The position numbers and the translations under genes were made by a program. A stretch of 64,000 bases of DNA from Pseudomonas sp. FEN (GTDB lineage: Bacteria; Pseudomonadota; Gammaproteobacteria; Pseudomonadales; Pseudomonadaceae): the NCBI RefSeq assembly GCF_904067045.1, contig NZ_CAJFDC010000033.1, positions 124,001 to 188,000 of the forward strand. The letters run 5' to 3'. This document shows positions 46,278-56,720 of this stretch, piece after piece. The first letter of the stretch is position 1; each line of letters begins with the position of its first letter. The notes below the pieces were generated by a model, which saw nothing but the letters and a program-made list of their open reading frames with translations, had not been told where the DNA came from and ran no database searches.

Positions 46278-46305
46278 CTTGAAATGCCTGGGCGAGTTCC
46301 TATCT
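46278..46305 (+). promoter_or_regulatory. Heat-shock (sigma-32-like) promoter of ibpA
   Basis: CTTGAAA (46278-46284), 13 bases, TCCTATCT (46298-46305) against the consensus CTTGAAA and CCCCATNT. It lies about 65 bases before the ibpA start. Confidence 0.7.
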
Positions 46306-46309
46306 AGGG

Positions 46310-46370
46310 AGTACGCGATGCCGAATTCGGGTCGCGGACTTAACCACTCGCTGAATTTCAGGAGATTGAC
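46310..46370 (+). promoter_or_regulatory. Candidate ROSE-like RNA thermometer in the ibpA leader
   Basis: The leader has TCGCT at 46348-46352 (RNA UCGCU, matching the U-U/C-GCU motif of ROSE elements) facing the ribosome binding site AGGAG at 46360-46364 across a 7-base loop. Pairing at low temperature would hide the binding site. Another hairpin (CGAATTCG) lies upstream. Such thermometers are known on small heat-shock genes of proteobacteria, including Pseudomonas. Confidence 0.6.
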
Positions 46371-46820
46371 ATGACTACCGCATTTTCGCTGGCTCCGCTG
46401 TTCCGTTCTTCCGTCGGCTTCGATCGTTTCAACGATCTATTCGAAACCGCACTGCGTAATGAGCCGGGCAGCAGCTATCCACCCTACAATGTTGAAAAGC
46501 ATGGCGACGATCAGTATCGCATCGTCGTGGCCGCCGCCGGTTTCCAGGAAGAAGACCTGGAACTGCAGGTTGAGAAAGGCGTGCTGACCGTCAGTGGCGG
46601 CAAGCGCGAAACCAAGGCCGAGAACGTCAGCTACCTGCACCAGGGCATTGCCCAGCGTGCCTTCAAGCTGTCCTTCCGCCTGGCTGACCATATCGAGGTC
46701 AAGGCCGCGGGCCTGAGCAACGGTCTGTTGAATATCGACCTGCTGCGGGTCGTCCCGGAAGAGGCCAAGCCAAAGCGCATTGCGATTAATGCCGGGCAAC
46801 AGCCGGCGCTGCAGCACTAA
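46371..46820 (+). CDS. ibpA: Small heat-shock protein (Hsp20/IbpA)
   Basis: The 149-aa alpha-crystallin-domain chaperone binds unfolding proteins. Its N-terminal FRSSVGFDRFNDLF and central YRIVVAAAGFQEEDLELQV are typical of IbpA, and the C-terminal IxI-like motif is near RIAINA. Regulation by a heat-shock promoter and an RNA thermometer is suggested by the leader. A terminator follows. Confidence 0.95.
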   Translation: MTTAFSLAPLFRSSVGFDRFNDLFETALRNEPGSSYPPYNVEKHGDDQYRIVVAAAGFQEEDLELQVEKGVLTVSGGKRETKAENVSYLHQGIAQRAFKLSFRLADHIEVKAAGLSNGLLNIDLLRVVPEEAKPKRIAINAGQQPALQH

Positions 46821-46839
46821 GCACTAGCCTGCTAGAAAA

Positions 46840-46867
46840 GAACCCCGCCTCGGCGGGGTTCTTTGTT
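46840..46867 (+). terminator. Terminator after ibpA
   Basis: AACCCCGCC, short loop, GGCGGGGTT followed by CTTTGTT. It may also serve the convergent cyclase/phosphodiesterase gene. Confidence 0.88.
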
Positions 46868-46906
46868 GATGTCGTGTGCAGAACTCATATGCGCCACCGA
46901 CCGCTC

Positions 46907-49900
46907 CTACGGGTCGATGGCGTGCTCGGGGCCAGGGGACTTCAGGAGCATTTTGAACTCCTCCAAAGGCAACGGCCGACTGTGCAGGTAACCCTGGTAC
47001 AGGTGGCAACCCAGTCCCTCGAGGAACATCAGTTGCTCCGGCGACTCCACCCCCTCGGCGATCACCGTCAGCCCCAGGCTGCGGGCCATGGCGACAATGG
47101 CGCGGATGATTTCCGCATCGTTGGGGTCGTGGGTCGCATCGCGGACGAAGGATTGGTCGATTTTCAAGGCATCCACCGGCAGGCGCTTGAGGTAGGTCAG
47201 CGACGAATAGCCGGTGCCGAAATCGTCCATGGCGAAACTGACCCCGAGCTTGTTCAGGCGCCGCATCTTGTTGATGGTGTCCTCCAGGTTCTGGATCACA
47301 ATGCCTTCGGTGATTTCCAGTTTCAGCATCGAGGACGGGACGTTGTGCTGAATCAGTGTGCGCTCCACCCGCTCGACGAAGTCGATCTGGCGGAACTGCC
47401 GCGGGCTGATATTCACGCACAGGCTGAAGGCGTGGCTGATCAGGCCGTCGCGCAGCAGTTTGCCAAAGGCCTCGCAGGCATGGTCGAGGATCCAGGTGCC
47501 GACCTCAAGGATCAGTCCGCTGTCTTCCAGGACCTTGATGAACTCGTTCGGCGATTGCGCGCCGAGTTCCGGATGGTGCCAGCGCACCAGGGCTTCGGCA
47601 CCGATGATGCTGTTGTCGCGGGCATCCACCTGGGGCTGGAAATGCACGCTGAATTCACCCCGGGACAGCGCCTGGCGCAGGTCATTTTCCATGCGCAGGC
47701 GCTCGCTGGCGGCCTTTTGCATGGTGCTGTGGAACAGTTGGGTGATGTTGCGCCCTGAGTCCTTGGCTCGATACAGCGCGATATCGGCGCGTTTGAGCAG
47801 GTCGGCGGGGGTCGTGCCGTGGTCGGGAATCAGCGCCACGCCGATGCTGGGCGTCACTTGTAGACGCTGGCCGTCGAGGAACATGGGTTCGGCCAGCAGC
47901 TCGCGAATGGTGTCCGCCAGTTCGCGGACTTTGTGCGTGACCTCGCTGCGTGAGCCCTCCAGGCCGCTGAGCAGCACCACGAACTCGTCGCCGCCCAGGC
48001 GTGCCACGGTGTCCTCGGTGCGCACGCTGGCCTCCAGACGAGCCGTCACCACCTTGAGCACGGTGTCGCCCACCGGGTGGCCGAGGGAGTCATTGATGTG
48101 CTTGAAGTGGTCCAGGTCGAGGAACAGCAAGGCGCCGCGCAAGTTGTGGCGCTTGAGCAGGGCGATTTGCTGGCTCAGACGGTCCATCAGCAGGGCGCGG
48201 TTGGGCAGGTTGGTCAGCGGGTCGTGATAGGCCAGGTGACGGATCTGCGCCTGGGCGTTCTTCAGCAGGCTGATGTCCCGGGCGGTGAGCAGCAGGCAGG
48301 CGGTTTCATTGAGAATGATCGGCTCGACCGACACTTCGACGGTGAGCACATCGCCGCGTTTGTTGCGCCCAAGCATGTCGCGGTGCGGGACGCGGCCCTT
48401 TTCCTTCAATTCCGCCAGCAGTGCGTTGCGCTGTGTGTGGTCGGCCCAGACGCCGATTTCAAAGATCGTGCGACCGATGACTTCGCCGCTGGTGTAGCCG
48501 GTCAACCGGCAGAAACCGTCATTGACCTCCAGATAGCGGCCGCTTTCGAGCTCGGTGATGGTAATGGCGTCGGGACTGGAGTGGAACGCCTTGGCGAATT
48601 TCTCCTCGCTGGCCTTGAGCGCTGCCTCGGCGCGCTGTTGCTGGGTGATGTCGCGCAAGGTGGTGACGATGCAGGGCTGCTCCTCGACCACGATCTGCCG
48701 GCTGTTGATCACGCAGGTCAGGGCATGGCCGCGCTTGTGGTGCACGATCACCGCCACATTGTTCAGGGCCTGGTCACGGATGACCTGTTGAATCCGTTGC
48801 AAGCGTTTGGTCGAATCGTCCCACAGGCCGATCTGCTCGGCGCTGCGATTGCGCACTTCGTCGATGCTCCAGCCGAACACCTGGGTGAAGGCCGGGTTGA
48901 TTTCAATGAGCTGCCCGGTTTCTTGGCGTGTCACGCAGATGGGATCGGGACTGGCCTGGAACAGGCTGGCGAATTTCTCTTCCGAGGCGATCAGGCGCTG
49001 TTCGCGTTCCACCTGATCGCTGATGTCCAGCAGGGTGCCGGCCATGCGCAAGGGATTGCCTTGCTCGTCGCGGTAGAGGCGGGCGCGGCTTTCCAGGTAG
49101 CGCGAGGTGCCGTTTTCCAGCTGGACCCGGTAGGTCAACTGATAGTTGCCTTCCGGGCCTTCGCGCAGGCTGCGGTAGGCGTGGCGCATGTTTTCGCGCT
49201 CGGAAGGCGGGACACCGTCGAAAAAAGCATCGAAGGACTCATGGAATGGCTGCGGCTCCAGGCCATGCAACTGCGCGGCCCGTGCCGAACCGTAGAGCAT
49301 GCCGCTGGGGATGTGCCAGTCCCAGGTACCCAGTTGCGCCGAGTCCAGGGCCAGGTCAAGACGCTCCTGGCTGTCCTTGAGGGCCAACTCGGCATTTTTG
49401 CGCTCGGTGGTGTCGAGAAAGGTGCTCAGCAGATAGGCCTGGCCTTCCAGCTCGACCCGCTGGGCGCTGAGGATGCCAGCGTGGATCTGTCCGTTGCTGG
49501 CTCGCAGCCGCACCTCCTGGGTGACCGACTCCCCCCTGGGTCCCAGCGCGTCGATCAGGCGCCTGCGCTCCTCTGGCTCTACCCAGAGGTCCAGTTCCAG
49601 GGTGGTGCGCCCGATGGCCTGGAGGACCGGCCAACCGAACAGACTTTCGAAGCACTGGTTGGCCTCGCTGATCAGGCCATCCTCCTCGCGGGTCAGCAGG
49701 ACCATGTTGGGGGACAGGTGAAACAGGGTGGCGAAGCGTTTTTCCGAACTGCTGAGGGCGTGTTCGCGCTGGCGCTGGTGGGTGATTTCACGGATGACGC
49801 CGATCATCCGTGGCTTGCCATTTTTGTCTGGCAACAGGCTGCCATTGATTTTCAGCCAGTGCAGGCTGCCGTCGGGCCAGCGGATGCGGTGATGCATGGC

Positions 49901-50212
49901 CTGTTCGACGGGTTCGCCGTTCAGTACCGCGTGAAAGGCCCGCAAGGTGCGCGCGCGGTCTTCAATCGGCAGCAGGTCCAGGTAATCGATGTCCTTGGGC
50001 AGTGGCTGGTGGGGATCGAAGCCGAACAGCGCCTGGGTGCCACGGGACCAGCTGACCTGGCCACTTTCAATATCCCAGCACCAGGCCCCGAGGCGCGCGC
50101 CATTGAGGGCGGCAAGCAGTTGCGAGGCGCTTTCCCAGCTCTGTTCCGACTCGTGGGGGTCGAGTGCGTGAATGCGTGGCAGGGGTGGAATACGACTGGC
50201 GTGCTTGGGCAT
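46907..50212 (-). CDS. Multi-PAS GGDEF-EAL protein (c-di-GMP turnover)
   Basis: The 1101-aa protein has about five PAS/PAC sensor modules in its first 630 residues (for example LNGARLGAWCWDIESGQVSW, ASPDPICVTRQETGQLIEIN and HSSPDAITITELESGRYLEV). A GGDEF domain follows with intact motif RLGGDEF at about 739 and an RxxD inhibitory site (RTED). The EAL domain has EALVRW at about 872 and the DDFGTGYSSL loop, so phosphodiesterase activity is likely. No transmembrane helix is visible. Which activity dominates cannot be told. It converges with ibpA. Confidence 0.93.
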   Translation of the reverse strand: MPKHASRIPPLPRIHALDPHESEQSWESASQLLAALNGARLGAWCWDIESGQVSWSRGTQALFGFDPHQPLPKDIDYLDLLPIEDRARTLRAFHAVLNGEPVEQAMHHRIRWPDGSLHWLKINGSLLPDKNGKPRMIGVIREITHQRQREHALSSSEKRFATLFHLSPNMVLLTREEDGLISEANQCFESLFGWPVLQAIGRTTLELDLWVEPEERRRLIDALGPRGESVTQEVRLRASNGQIHAGILSAQRVELEGQAYLLSTFLDTTERKNAELALKDSQERLDLALDSAQLGTWDWHIPSGMLYGSARAAQLHGLEPQPFHESFDAFFDGVPPSERENMRHAYRSLREGPEGNYQLTYRVQLENGTSRYLESRARLYRDEQGNPLRMAGTLLDISDQVEREQRLIASEEKFASLFQASPDPICVTRQETGQLIEINPAFTQVFGWSIDEVRNRSAEQIGLWDDSTKRLQRIQQVIRDQALNNVAVIVHHKRGHALTCVINSRQIVVEEQPCIVTTLRDITQQQRAEAALKASEEKFAKAFHSSPDAITITELESGRYLEVNDGFCRLTGYTSGEVIGRTIFEIGVWADHTQRNALLAELKEKGRVPHRDMLGRNKRGDVLTVEVSVEPIILNETACLLLTARDISLLKNAQAQIRHLAYHDPLTNLPNRALLMDRLSQQIALLKRHNLRGALLFLDLDHFKHINDSLGHPVGDTVLKVVTARLEASVRTEDTVARLGGDEFVVLLSGLEGSRSEVTHKVRELADTIRELLAEPMFLDGQRLQVTPSIGVALIPDHGTTPADLLKRADIALYRAKDSGRNITQLFHSTMQKAASERLRMENDLRQALSRGEFSVHFQPQVDARDNSIIGAEALVRWHHPELGAQSPNEFIKVLEDSGLILEVGTWILDHACEAFGKLLRDGLISHAFSLCVNISPRQFRQIDFVERVERTLIQHNVPSSMLKLEITEGIVIQNLEDTINKMRRLNKLGVSFAMDDFGTGYSSLTYLKRLPVDALKIDQSFVRDATHDPNDAEIIRAIVAMARSLGLTVIAEGVESPEQLMFLEGLGCHLYQGYLHSRPLPLEEFKMLLKSPGPEHAIDP

Positions 50213-50281
50213 TTACAGCAGTCCTTGGGATGAAAGGATCGTTTTGCCGCAAAAAGCTGGTTGGAATAAAGCAGGCTTGGT

Positions 50282-51172
50282 TTATGCCGTCAATCTCGCT
50301 GTATCGCTCTGTGCATCCAGTAAAGCCATGAAAGCCCGCGCGGCATTCGACAGTGTCCGTTCGGTATGTAGGATATAGCCTAGCTGGCGAGTCAGTTGTA
50401 TGCCCGGCAAAGGAATGCGCGCCACTTGGTCATCGAGCATCGTGCGTGGCAGGACGCTCCAGGCCAGGCCAATGGAGACCATCATCTTGATGGTTTCCAG
50501 GTAGTTGGTGCTCATGGCGATGTTCGGTGCCAGGCCCTGGGCTTCGAACAGGCGCTGGACGATATGGTGGGTAAAGGTATTGCCGCCGGGGAACACCGCC
50601 GGGTGATGGGCGATGTCCTTGAGGCTGACCGGACCGTGGTTGACCAGCGGATGTTCAGGGGCGACGACGAAATCCAGCGGGTCGTCCCAGACCGGCACGG
50701 CGCGCACCAGTCCATGGGGCTCCGGTGCCAGGGTGATCACCGCCAGCTCGGCGCGCCCGTGGAGGATTTCCTCGTAGGCGACTTCCGAATCGAGGAACTG
50801 GATATCCAGCGCCACCTGCGGATAGCGCCGGGTAAAGGCGCGCAACAGCGGCGGCAGGCGATGCAGGCCGATGTGATGGCTGGTGGCCAGGGTCAGTCGG
50901 CCACTCACTTCGCCGGTGAGGTTGGTCAGCGCCCGGCGGGTGTCGTCCAGCACGTTGAGAATCTGGTAGGCGCGCGGCAGCAGGGCCCGACCGGCCTCGG
51001 TCAGGCCGATTTCGCGGCCCAGGCGATCGAACAGGCGGACATTGAGTTGCTGCTCAAGACCGGCGATGCGTTTGCTGATCGCCGGCTGTGTCAGGTGCAG
51101 GCGCTCCCCGGCGCCGGAAAAACTACCGGTCTCGGCGATGGCGATAAAGGCATTGAGGTTGGCCAGGTCCAT
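50282..51172 (-). CDS. LysR-family regulator, divergent from leuC
   Basis: The 296-aa LysR protein has the N-terminal helix-turn-helix (MDLANLNAFIAIAETGSFSG, then RLHLTQPAISKRIAGLEQQL) and the C-terminal co-inducer domain. The pseudomonad leuCDB cluster keeps a LysR gene in this position, so control of leucine genes by a pathway intermediate (as isopropylmalate does for other LysR types) is a reasonable inference. Confidence 0.9.
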   Translation of the reverse strand: MDLANLNAFIAIAETGSFSGAGERLHLTQPAISKRIAGLEQQLNVRLFDRLGREIGLTEAGRALLPRAYQILNVLDDTRRALTNLTGEVSGRLTLATSHHIGLHRLPPLLRAFTRRYPQVALDIQFLDSEVAYEEILHGRAELAVITLAPEPHGLVRAVPVWDDPLDFVVAPEHPLVNHGPVSLKDIAHHPAVFPGGNTFTHHIVQRLFEAQGLAPNIAMSTNYLETIKMMVSIGLAWSVLPRTMLDDQVARIPLPGIQLTRQLGYILHTERTLSNAARAFMALLDAQSDTARLTA

Positions 51173-51325
51173 GTTCTGTATTCCAGATGGTTATCCAAAG
51201 CATAAAAAATATGAATTTGAGTTATTCACTCTAACCCCATAGCATCGACCTCACAAGCCAAAGGGTTATTGAGAACAGTCGTCAATAAACCGGGGCATAG
51301 AAACAAGTTGATGAGGAAACGTCTG

Positions 51326-52744
51326 ATGGCCGGCAAAACGCTTTACGACAAGCTCTGGGATTCTCATGAAGTGAAACGGCGCGACGACGGTTCGTCGCTG
51401 ATTTATATCGACCGTCATATCATCCATGAAGTGACTTCGCCCCAGGCTTTCGAAGGCCTGCGCCTGGCCGGGCGCAAACCCTGGCGTGTCGATTCGATCA
51501 TCGCCACCCCGGATCACAACGTACCGACCACCCCGGAGCGCAAGGGCGGGATCGAGGCGATTGTCGACCAGGTGTCGCGTTTGCAGGTGCAGACCCTCGA
51601 CGATTACTGCGATGAATATGGCATTACCGAATTCAAGATGAATGATGTGCGTCAAGGTATCGTCCATGTGATCGGCCCGGAGCAGGGCGCGACCTTGCCG
51701 GGCATGACCGTGGTCTGCGGCGACTCCCATACCTCGACCCATGGCGCCTTCGGTGCCCTGGCCCACGGTATCGGTACCTCCGAGGTCGAGCACGTGTTCG
51801 CCACCCAATGCCTGGTGGCCAAGAAGATGAAGAACATGCTGGTACGGGTCGAGGGCCAATTGCCGTTTGGCGTGACCGCCAAGGACATCGTCCTGGCCGT
51901 GATCGGCAAGATCGGTACCGCTGGCGGCAACGGCCATGCCATCGAGTTCGCCGGTAGCGCGATTCGCGACCTGTCGGTCGAAGGCCGCATGACCATCTGC
52001 AACATGTCGATCGAAGCCGGTGCCCGCGTGGGCCTGGTGGCAGCCGATGAAAAGACCGTGGCCTATGTCAAGGGCCGTCCTTTCGCGCCGAAAGGCGCGG
52101 AGTGGGACCTGGCCGTCGAAGCCTGGAAAGACCTGGTGTCCGATGCCGACGCGGTGTTCGACACCGTGGTCGAGCTGGATGCCGCGCAGATCAAGCCGCA
52201 GGTCAGCTGGGGCACTTCGCCGGAAATGGTCCTGGCGGTTGACCAGAACGTGCCGGACCCGGCCCGCGAGACCGACCTGGTCAAGCGTGGCTCCATCGAG
52301 CGCGCCTTGAAGTACATGGGCCTGACCGCCAACCAGGCGATCACCGACATCCAGTTGGACCGCGTCTTTATCGGTTCCTGCACCAACTCGCGGATCGAGG
52401 ATCTGCGCGCTGCGGCGGTGATCGCCAAGGGGCGCAAGGTCGCCTCGACCATCAAGCAGGCGATTGTCGTGCCGGGTTCGGGCCTGGTGAAGGCCCAGGC
52501 CGAAGCCGAGGGCCTGGATAAAATCTTCCTCGAAGCCGGTTTCGAATGGCGCGAGCCGGGTTGCTCGATGTGCCTGGCGATGAACCCGGATCGCCTGGAG
52601 AGCGGCGAGCACTGCGCCTCGACGTCCAACCGTAACTTCGAAGGACGCCAGGGTGCCGGTGGTCGTACGCACCTGGTGAGCCCGGCCATGGCCGCCGCCG
52701 CCGCCGTGAGCGGTCGTTTTGTCGACGTTCGTGAATTGATCTGA
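51326..52744 (+). CDS. leuC: 3-isopropylmalate dehydratase, large subunit
   Basis: Started at ATG 51326 (MAGKTLYDKLWDSHE) with GAGGAAA before it, the product has 472 aa. It is the aconitase-like [4Fe-4S] subunit; cysteines are seen in VFIGSCTNSRIEDLRAA and in WREPGCSMCLAMN. With LeuD it isomerises 2- to 3-isopropylmalate in leucine synthesis. leuD begins 10 bases after its stop. Confidence 0.97.
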   Translation: MAGKTLYDKLWDSHEVKRRDDGSSLIYIDRHIIHEVTSPQAFEGLRLAGRKPWRVDSIIATPDHNVPTTPERKGGIEAIVDQVSRLQVQTLDDYCDEYGITEFKMNDVRQGIVHVIGPEQGATLPGMTVVCGDSHTSTHGAFGALAHGIGTSEVEHVFATQCLVAKKMKNMLVRVEGQLPFGVTAKDIVLAVIGKIGTAGGNGHAIEFAGSAIRDLSVEGRMTICNMSIEAGARVGLVAADEKTVAYVKGRPFAPKGAEWDLAVEAWKDLVSDADAVFDTVVELDAAQIKPQVSWGTSPEMVLAVDQNVPDPARETDLVKRGSIERALKYMGLTANQAITDIQLDRVFIGSCTNSRIEDLRAAAVIAKGRKVASTIKQAIVVPGSGLVKAQAEAEGLDKIFLEAGFEWREPGCSMCLAMNPDRLESGEHCASTSNRNFEGRQGAGGRTHLVSPAMAAAAAVSGRFVDVRELI

Positions 52745-52754
52745 GGAGCGCAGC

Positions 52755-53399
52755 ATGAAAGCCTTTACCCAGCACACCGGTCTTGTCGCGCCTCTGGATC
52801 GTGCCAACGTCGACACCGACCAGATCATTCCCAAGCAGTTCCTGAAGTCGATCAAGCGCACCGGCTTCGGTCCCAACCTGTTCGACGAGTGGCGCTACCT
52901 GGATGTCGGCTATGCCTACCAGGACAACTCCAAGCGGCCGTTGAACAAGGATTTCGTGTTGAACGCCGAGCGCTACCAGGGGGCCAGCGTGTTGCTCGCC
53001 CGGGAGAACTTCGGTTGCGGCTCGAGTCGCGAGCACGCGCCGTGGGCCCTGGAGGAGTACGGTTTCCGCAGCATTATCGCGCCGAGCTACGCCGATATCT
53101 TCTTCAACAACAGCTTCAAGAACGGCCTGTTGCCGATCATCCTCAGCGACAGCGAAGTCGATGAGCTGTTCCAGCAGGTCGAGGCGACGCCGGGTTACCA
53201 GTTGACGGTCGATCTGCAAGCCCAGACCGTGACCCGTCCCGATGGCAAGGTCTACCACTTCGAGGTCGATGCGTTCCGCAAGCACTGCCTGCTCAACGGC
53301 CTGGACGATATCGGCCTGACCTTGCAGGATGGCGAGGCGATTGCGGCGTTCGAAGCCAAGCACCGGGCCAGCCAGCCGTGGTTGTTTCGCGACGCTTGA
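52755..53399 (+). CDS. leuD: 3-isopropylmalate dehydratase, small subunit
   Basis: The 214-aa swivel-domain subunit has LDRANVDTDQIIPKQFLK at the start and GCGSSREHAPWAL for substrate binding. It completes the LeuCD enzyme and is followed by a REP region. Confidence 0.97.
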   Translation: MKAFTQHTGLVAPLDRANVDTDQIIPKQFLKSIKRTGFGPNLFDEWRYLDVGYAYQDNSKRPLNKDFVLNAERYQGASVLLARENFGCGSSREHAPWALEEYGFRSIIAPSYADIFFNNSFKNGLLPIILSDSEVDELFQQVEATPGYQLTVDLQAQTVTRPDGKVYHFEVDAFRKHCLLNGLDDIGLTLQDGEAIAAFEAKHRASQPWLFRDA

Positions 53400-53445
53400 T
53401 TTGAGGTAGGCAGGGCTGGCCTCTTCACGGCGATGCGGCGCCCCG

Positions 53446-53517
53446 ACAAGCTCCGCTCCCACAGTGCTCGAGTCGTTACGACACAAAACCTGTGGCAGCG
53501 GAGCTTGCCCGCGAAGA
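53446..53517. repeat. REP pair with damaged left copy
   Basis: The right arm (53490-53517, TGTGGCAGCGGAGCTTGCCC) is canonical. The left arm (about 53446-53464, ACAAGCTCCGCTCCCACAG) is intact only on one side; its outer part is replaced by unrelated bases (CACGGCGATGCGGCGCCCCG). It lies between leuD and the methyltransferase gene. Confidence 0.75.
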
Positions 53518-53561
53518 CGACCGAATCGGCGATACAGAACTCTCGGTAAAAGGAAAACCCC

Positions 53562-54326
53562 ATGACCGGCAACGCCCACACCGCAGTTGTTCAAAAACAA
53601 TTCGGCGAACAAGCCAGCGCTTACCTGAGCAGCGCCGTGCACGCCCAGGGCGCCGAATTCGCCGTGCTCCAGGCCGAACTGGCCGGACGCTCCGATGCCC
53701 GGGTCCTGGACCTGGGTTGTGGTGCCGGTCACGTCAGCTTCAATGTTGCCCCGCTGGTCAGGAAAGTGGCCGCCTACGACCTCTCGCAGCAGATGCTCGA
53801 CGTGGTCGCCGCCGCCGCTACCGAGCGCGGCCTGAACAATATCACCACGGTGTGCGGCGCGGCCGAGAACCTGCCGTTCGCCGATGCCGAGTTCGATTTC
53901 GTCTTCAGCCGCTACTCGGCGCATCATTGGAGCGATCTGGGCCAGGCCTTGCGGGAAGTGCGGCGGGTACTCAAGCCCGGTGGCGTGGCGGCGTTCATCG
54001 ACGTCATGTCCCCCGGCAGTCCGCTGTTCGACACCTACCTGCAAAGTGTCGAAGTGCTGCGCGATACCAGCCATGTCCGTGACTATTCGGCGGGCGAGTG
54101 GCTGCGCCAGGTCAGCGAGGCCGGGCTGCATGTGCGCAGTACCCAGCGTCAGCGCCTGCGCCTGGAGTTCGGCTCCTGGGTCGAGCGCATGCGTACCCCG
54201 CAGCCGCTGCGGGTGGCCATTCGCGATTTGCAGCAGGCGATGGGCGCGGAAGTGCGAGAATATTTCGAGATTGAGGCCGATGGTTCGTTCAGTACCGATG
54301 TACTGGTGCTGTGGGCCGAGCGATAG
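53562..54326 (+). CDS. SAM-dependent methyltransferase (class I, UbiE-like)
   Basis: The 254-aa protein has the SAM-binding motif VLDLGCGAGHVSFNVAPLVR and later motifs FDFVFSRYSAHHWSDLGQAL and LKPGGVAAFIDVM, the pattern of UbiE/BioC-type methyltransferases. The methyl acceptor is unknown. It lies between leuD and leuB, an arrangement kept in other pseudomonads, which argues for a conserved though obscure tie to leucine synthesis. Confidence 0.9.
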   Translation: MTGNAHTAVVQKQFGEQASAYLSSAVHAQGAEFAVLQAELAGRSDARVLDLGCGAGHVSFNVAPLVRKVAAYDLSQQMLDVVAAAATERGLNNITTVCGAAENLPFADAEFDFVFSRYSAHHWSDLGQALREVRRVLKPGGVAAFIDVMSPGSPLFDTYLQSVEVLRDTSHVRDYSAGEWLRQVSEAGLHVRSTQRQRLRLEFGSWVERMRTPQPLRVAIRDLQQAMGAEVREYFEIEADGSFSTDVLVLWAER

Positions 54327-54382
54327 ACTTTTTCCGGCATGCCCGCGACCACCGGCACGCCGACAGATGACATGAGGAAAGC

Positions 54383-55465
<1,083 letters not shown>

Positions 55466-55533
55466 TCTCTCGGGCCCACCGCCTCCTTCATCCCCGGAAG
55501 CGGTGACCCACTTTTGTAAAAGGTGTAGTTGCG

Positions 55534-56646
55534 ATGAAACGTGTAGGTCTGATCGGTTGGCGCGGTATGGTCGGTTCCGTGCTCATGCAGCGGATGCTGG
55601 AAGAGCAGGACTTCGACCTGATTGAGCCGGTGTTCTTCACCACCTCCAATGTCGGTGGCCAAGGTCCGTCCGTGGGCAAGGATATTGCTCCGCTGAAGGA
55701 TGCCTACAGCATTGAAGAGCTCAAGACCCTCGACGTGATCCTGACCTGCCAGGGCGGCGACTACACCAGCGAGGTTTTTCCCAAGCTGCGCGAAGCCGGC
55801 TGGCAGGGTTACTGGATCGACGCGGCGTCGAGCCTGCGCATGCAGGACGATGCGGTGATTGTCCTCGATCCGGTGAACCGCAAGGTCATCGACCAGCAAC
55901 TGGACGCCGGCACCAAGAACTACATCGGCGGCAACTGCACCGTCAGCCTGATGCTGATGGGCCTGGGCGGCCTGTTCGAGGCCGGCCTGGTGGAATGGAT
56001 GAGCGCCATGACCTACCAGGCGGCGTCTGGCGCCGGCGCGCAGAACATGCGTGAACTGATCAAGCAGATGGGGGCGACCCACGCCGCGGTCGCCGATGAG
56101 CTGGCCAACCCGGCCAGCGCCATCCTCGACATCGACCGCAAGGTGGCCGAGGCCATGCGCAGCGATGCCTACCCGACCGAGAACTTCGGGGTGCCGCTGG
56201 CCGGCAGCCTGATCCCATGGATCGACAAGGAACTGCCGAACGGCCAGAGCCGCGAAGAGTGGAAGGCCCAGGCCGAGACCAACAAGATTCTCGGTCGCTT
56301 CAAGAGCCCGATCCCGGTGGACGGTATCTGCGTGCGCATCGGCGCCATGCGTTGCCACAGCCAGGCGCTGACCATCAAGCTGAACAAGGACGTGCCGATC
56401 GCCGATATCGAAGGGCTGATCAGCCAGCACAACCCCTGGGTCAAGCTGGTGCCGAATCAACGTGAGATCAGTATGCAGGAACTGAGTCCGACCAAGGTCA
56501 CCGGCACGCTGAATGTCCCGGTGGGCCGTCTGCGCAAGCTGAACATGGGGTCGCAGTTCCTGGGCGCCTTCACCGTGGGCGACCAGTTGCTCTGGGGCGC
56601 GGCCGAGCCGCTGCGGCGCATGCTGCGTATCCTGCTCGAGCGTTGA
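55534..56646 (+). CDS. asd: Aspartate-semialdehyde dehydrogenase
   Basis: The 370-aa NADPH enzyme makes aspartate semialdehyde for lysine, threonine and methionine. The catalytic cysteine is C135 (YIGGNCTVSLML), the same number as in the E. coli enzyme. GLIGWRGMVGSVLMQRM is the cofactor loop, and the substrate-binding RIGAMRCHSQAL is present. A terminator follows. Confidence 0.96.
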   Translation: MKRVGLIGWRGMVGSVLMQRMLEEQDFDLIEPVFFTTSNVGGQGPSVGKDIAPLKDAYSIEELKTLDVILTCQGGDYTSEVFPKLREAGWQGYWIDAASSLRMQDDAVIVLDPVNRKVIDQQLDAGTKNYIGGNCTVSLMLMGLGGLFEAGLVEWMSAMTYQAASGAGAQNMRELIKQMGATHAAVADELANPASAILDIDRKVAEAMRSDAYPTENFGVPLAGSLIPWIDKELPNGQSREEWKAQAETNKILGRFKSPIPVDGICVRIGAMRCHSQALTIKLNKDVPIADIEGLISQHNPWVKLVPNQREISMQELSPTKVTGTLNVPVGRLRKLNMGSQFLGAFTVGDQLLWGAAEPLRRMLRILLER

Positions 56647-56660
56647 TCCGCTGATGCGTT

Positions 56661-56698
56661 GAAAAACCCGCGTCTCGTCAGAATCGCGGGTTTTTTAT
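56661..56698 (+). terminator. Rho-independent terminator after asd
   Basis: AAAAACCCGCG, loop, CGCGGGTTTTTT form an intrinsic terminator immediately before a REP pair. Confidence 0.93.
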
Positions 56699-56720
56699 TG
56701 GCGGGTCTCGGTTGGCGCAA

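Noticed and set aside
48077..50233. 718-codon plus-strand open frame
   Set aside because: It is antisense to the multi-PAS GGDEF-EAL gene, whose domains are unmistakable.
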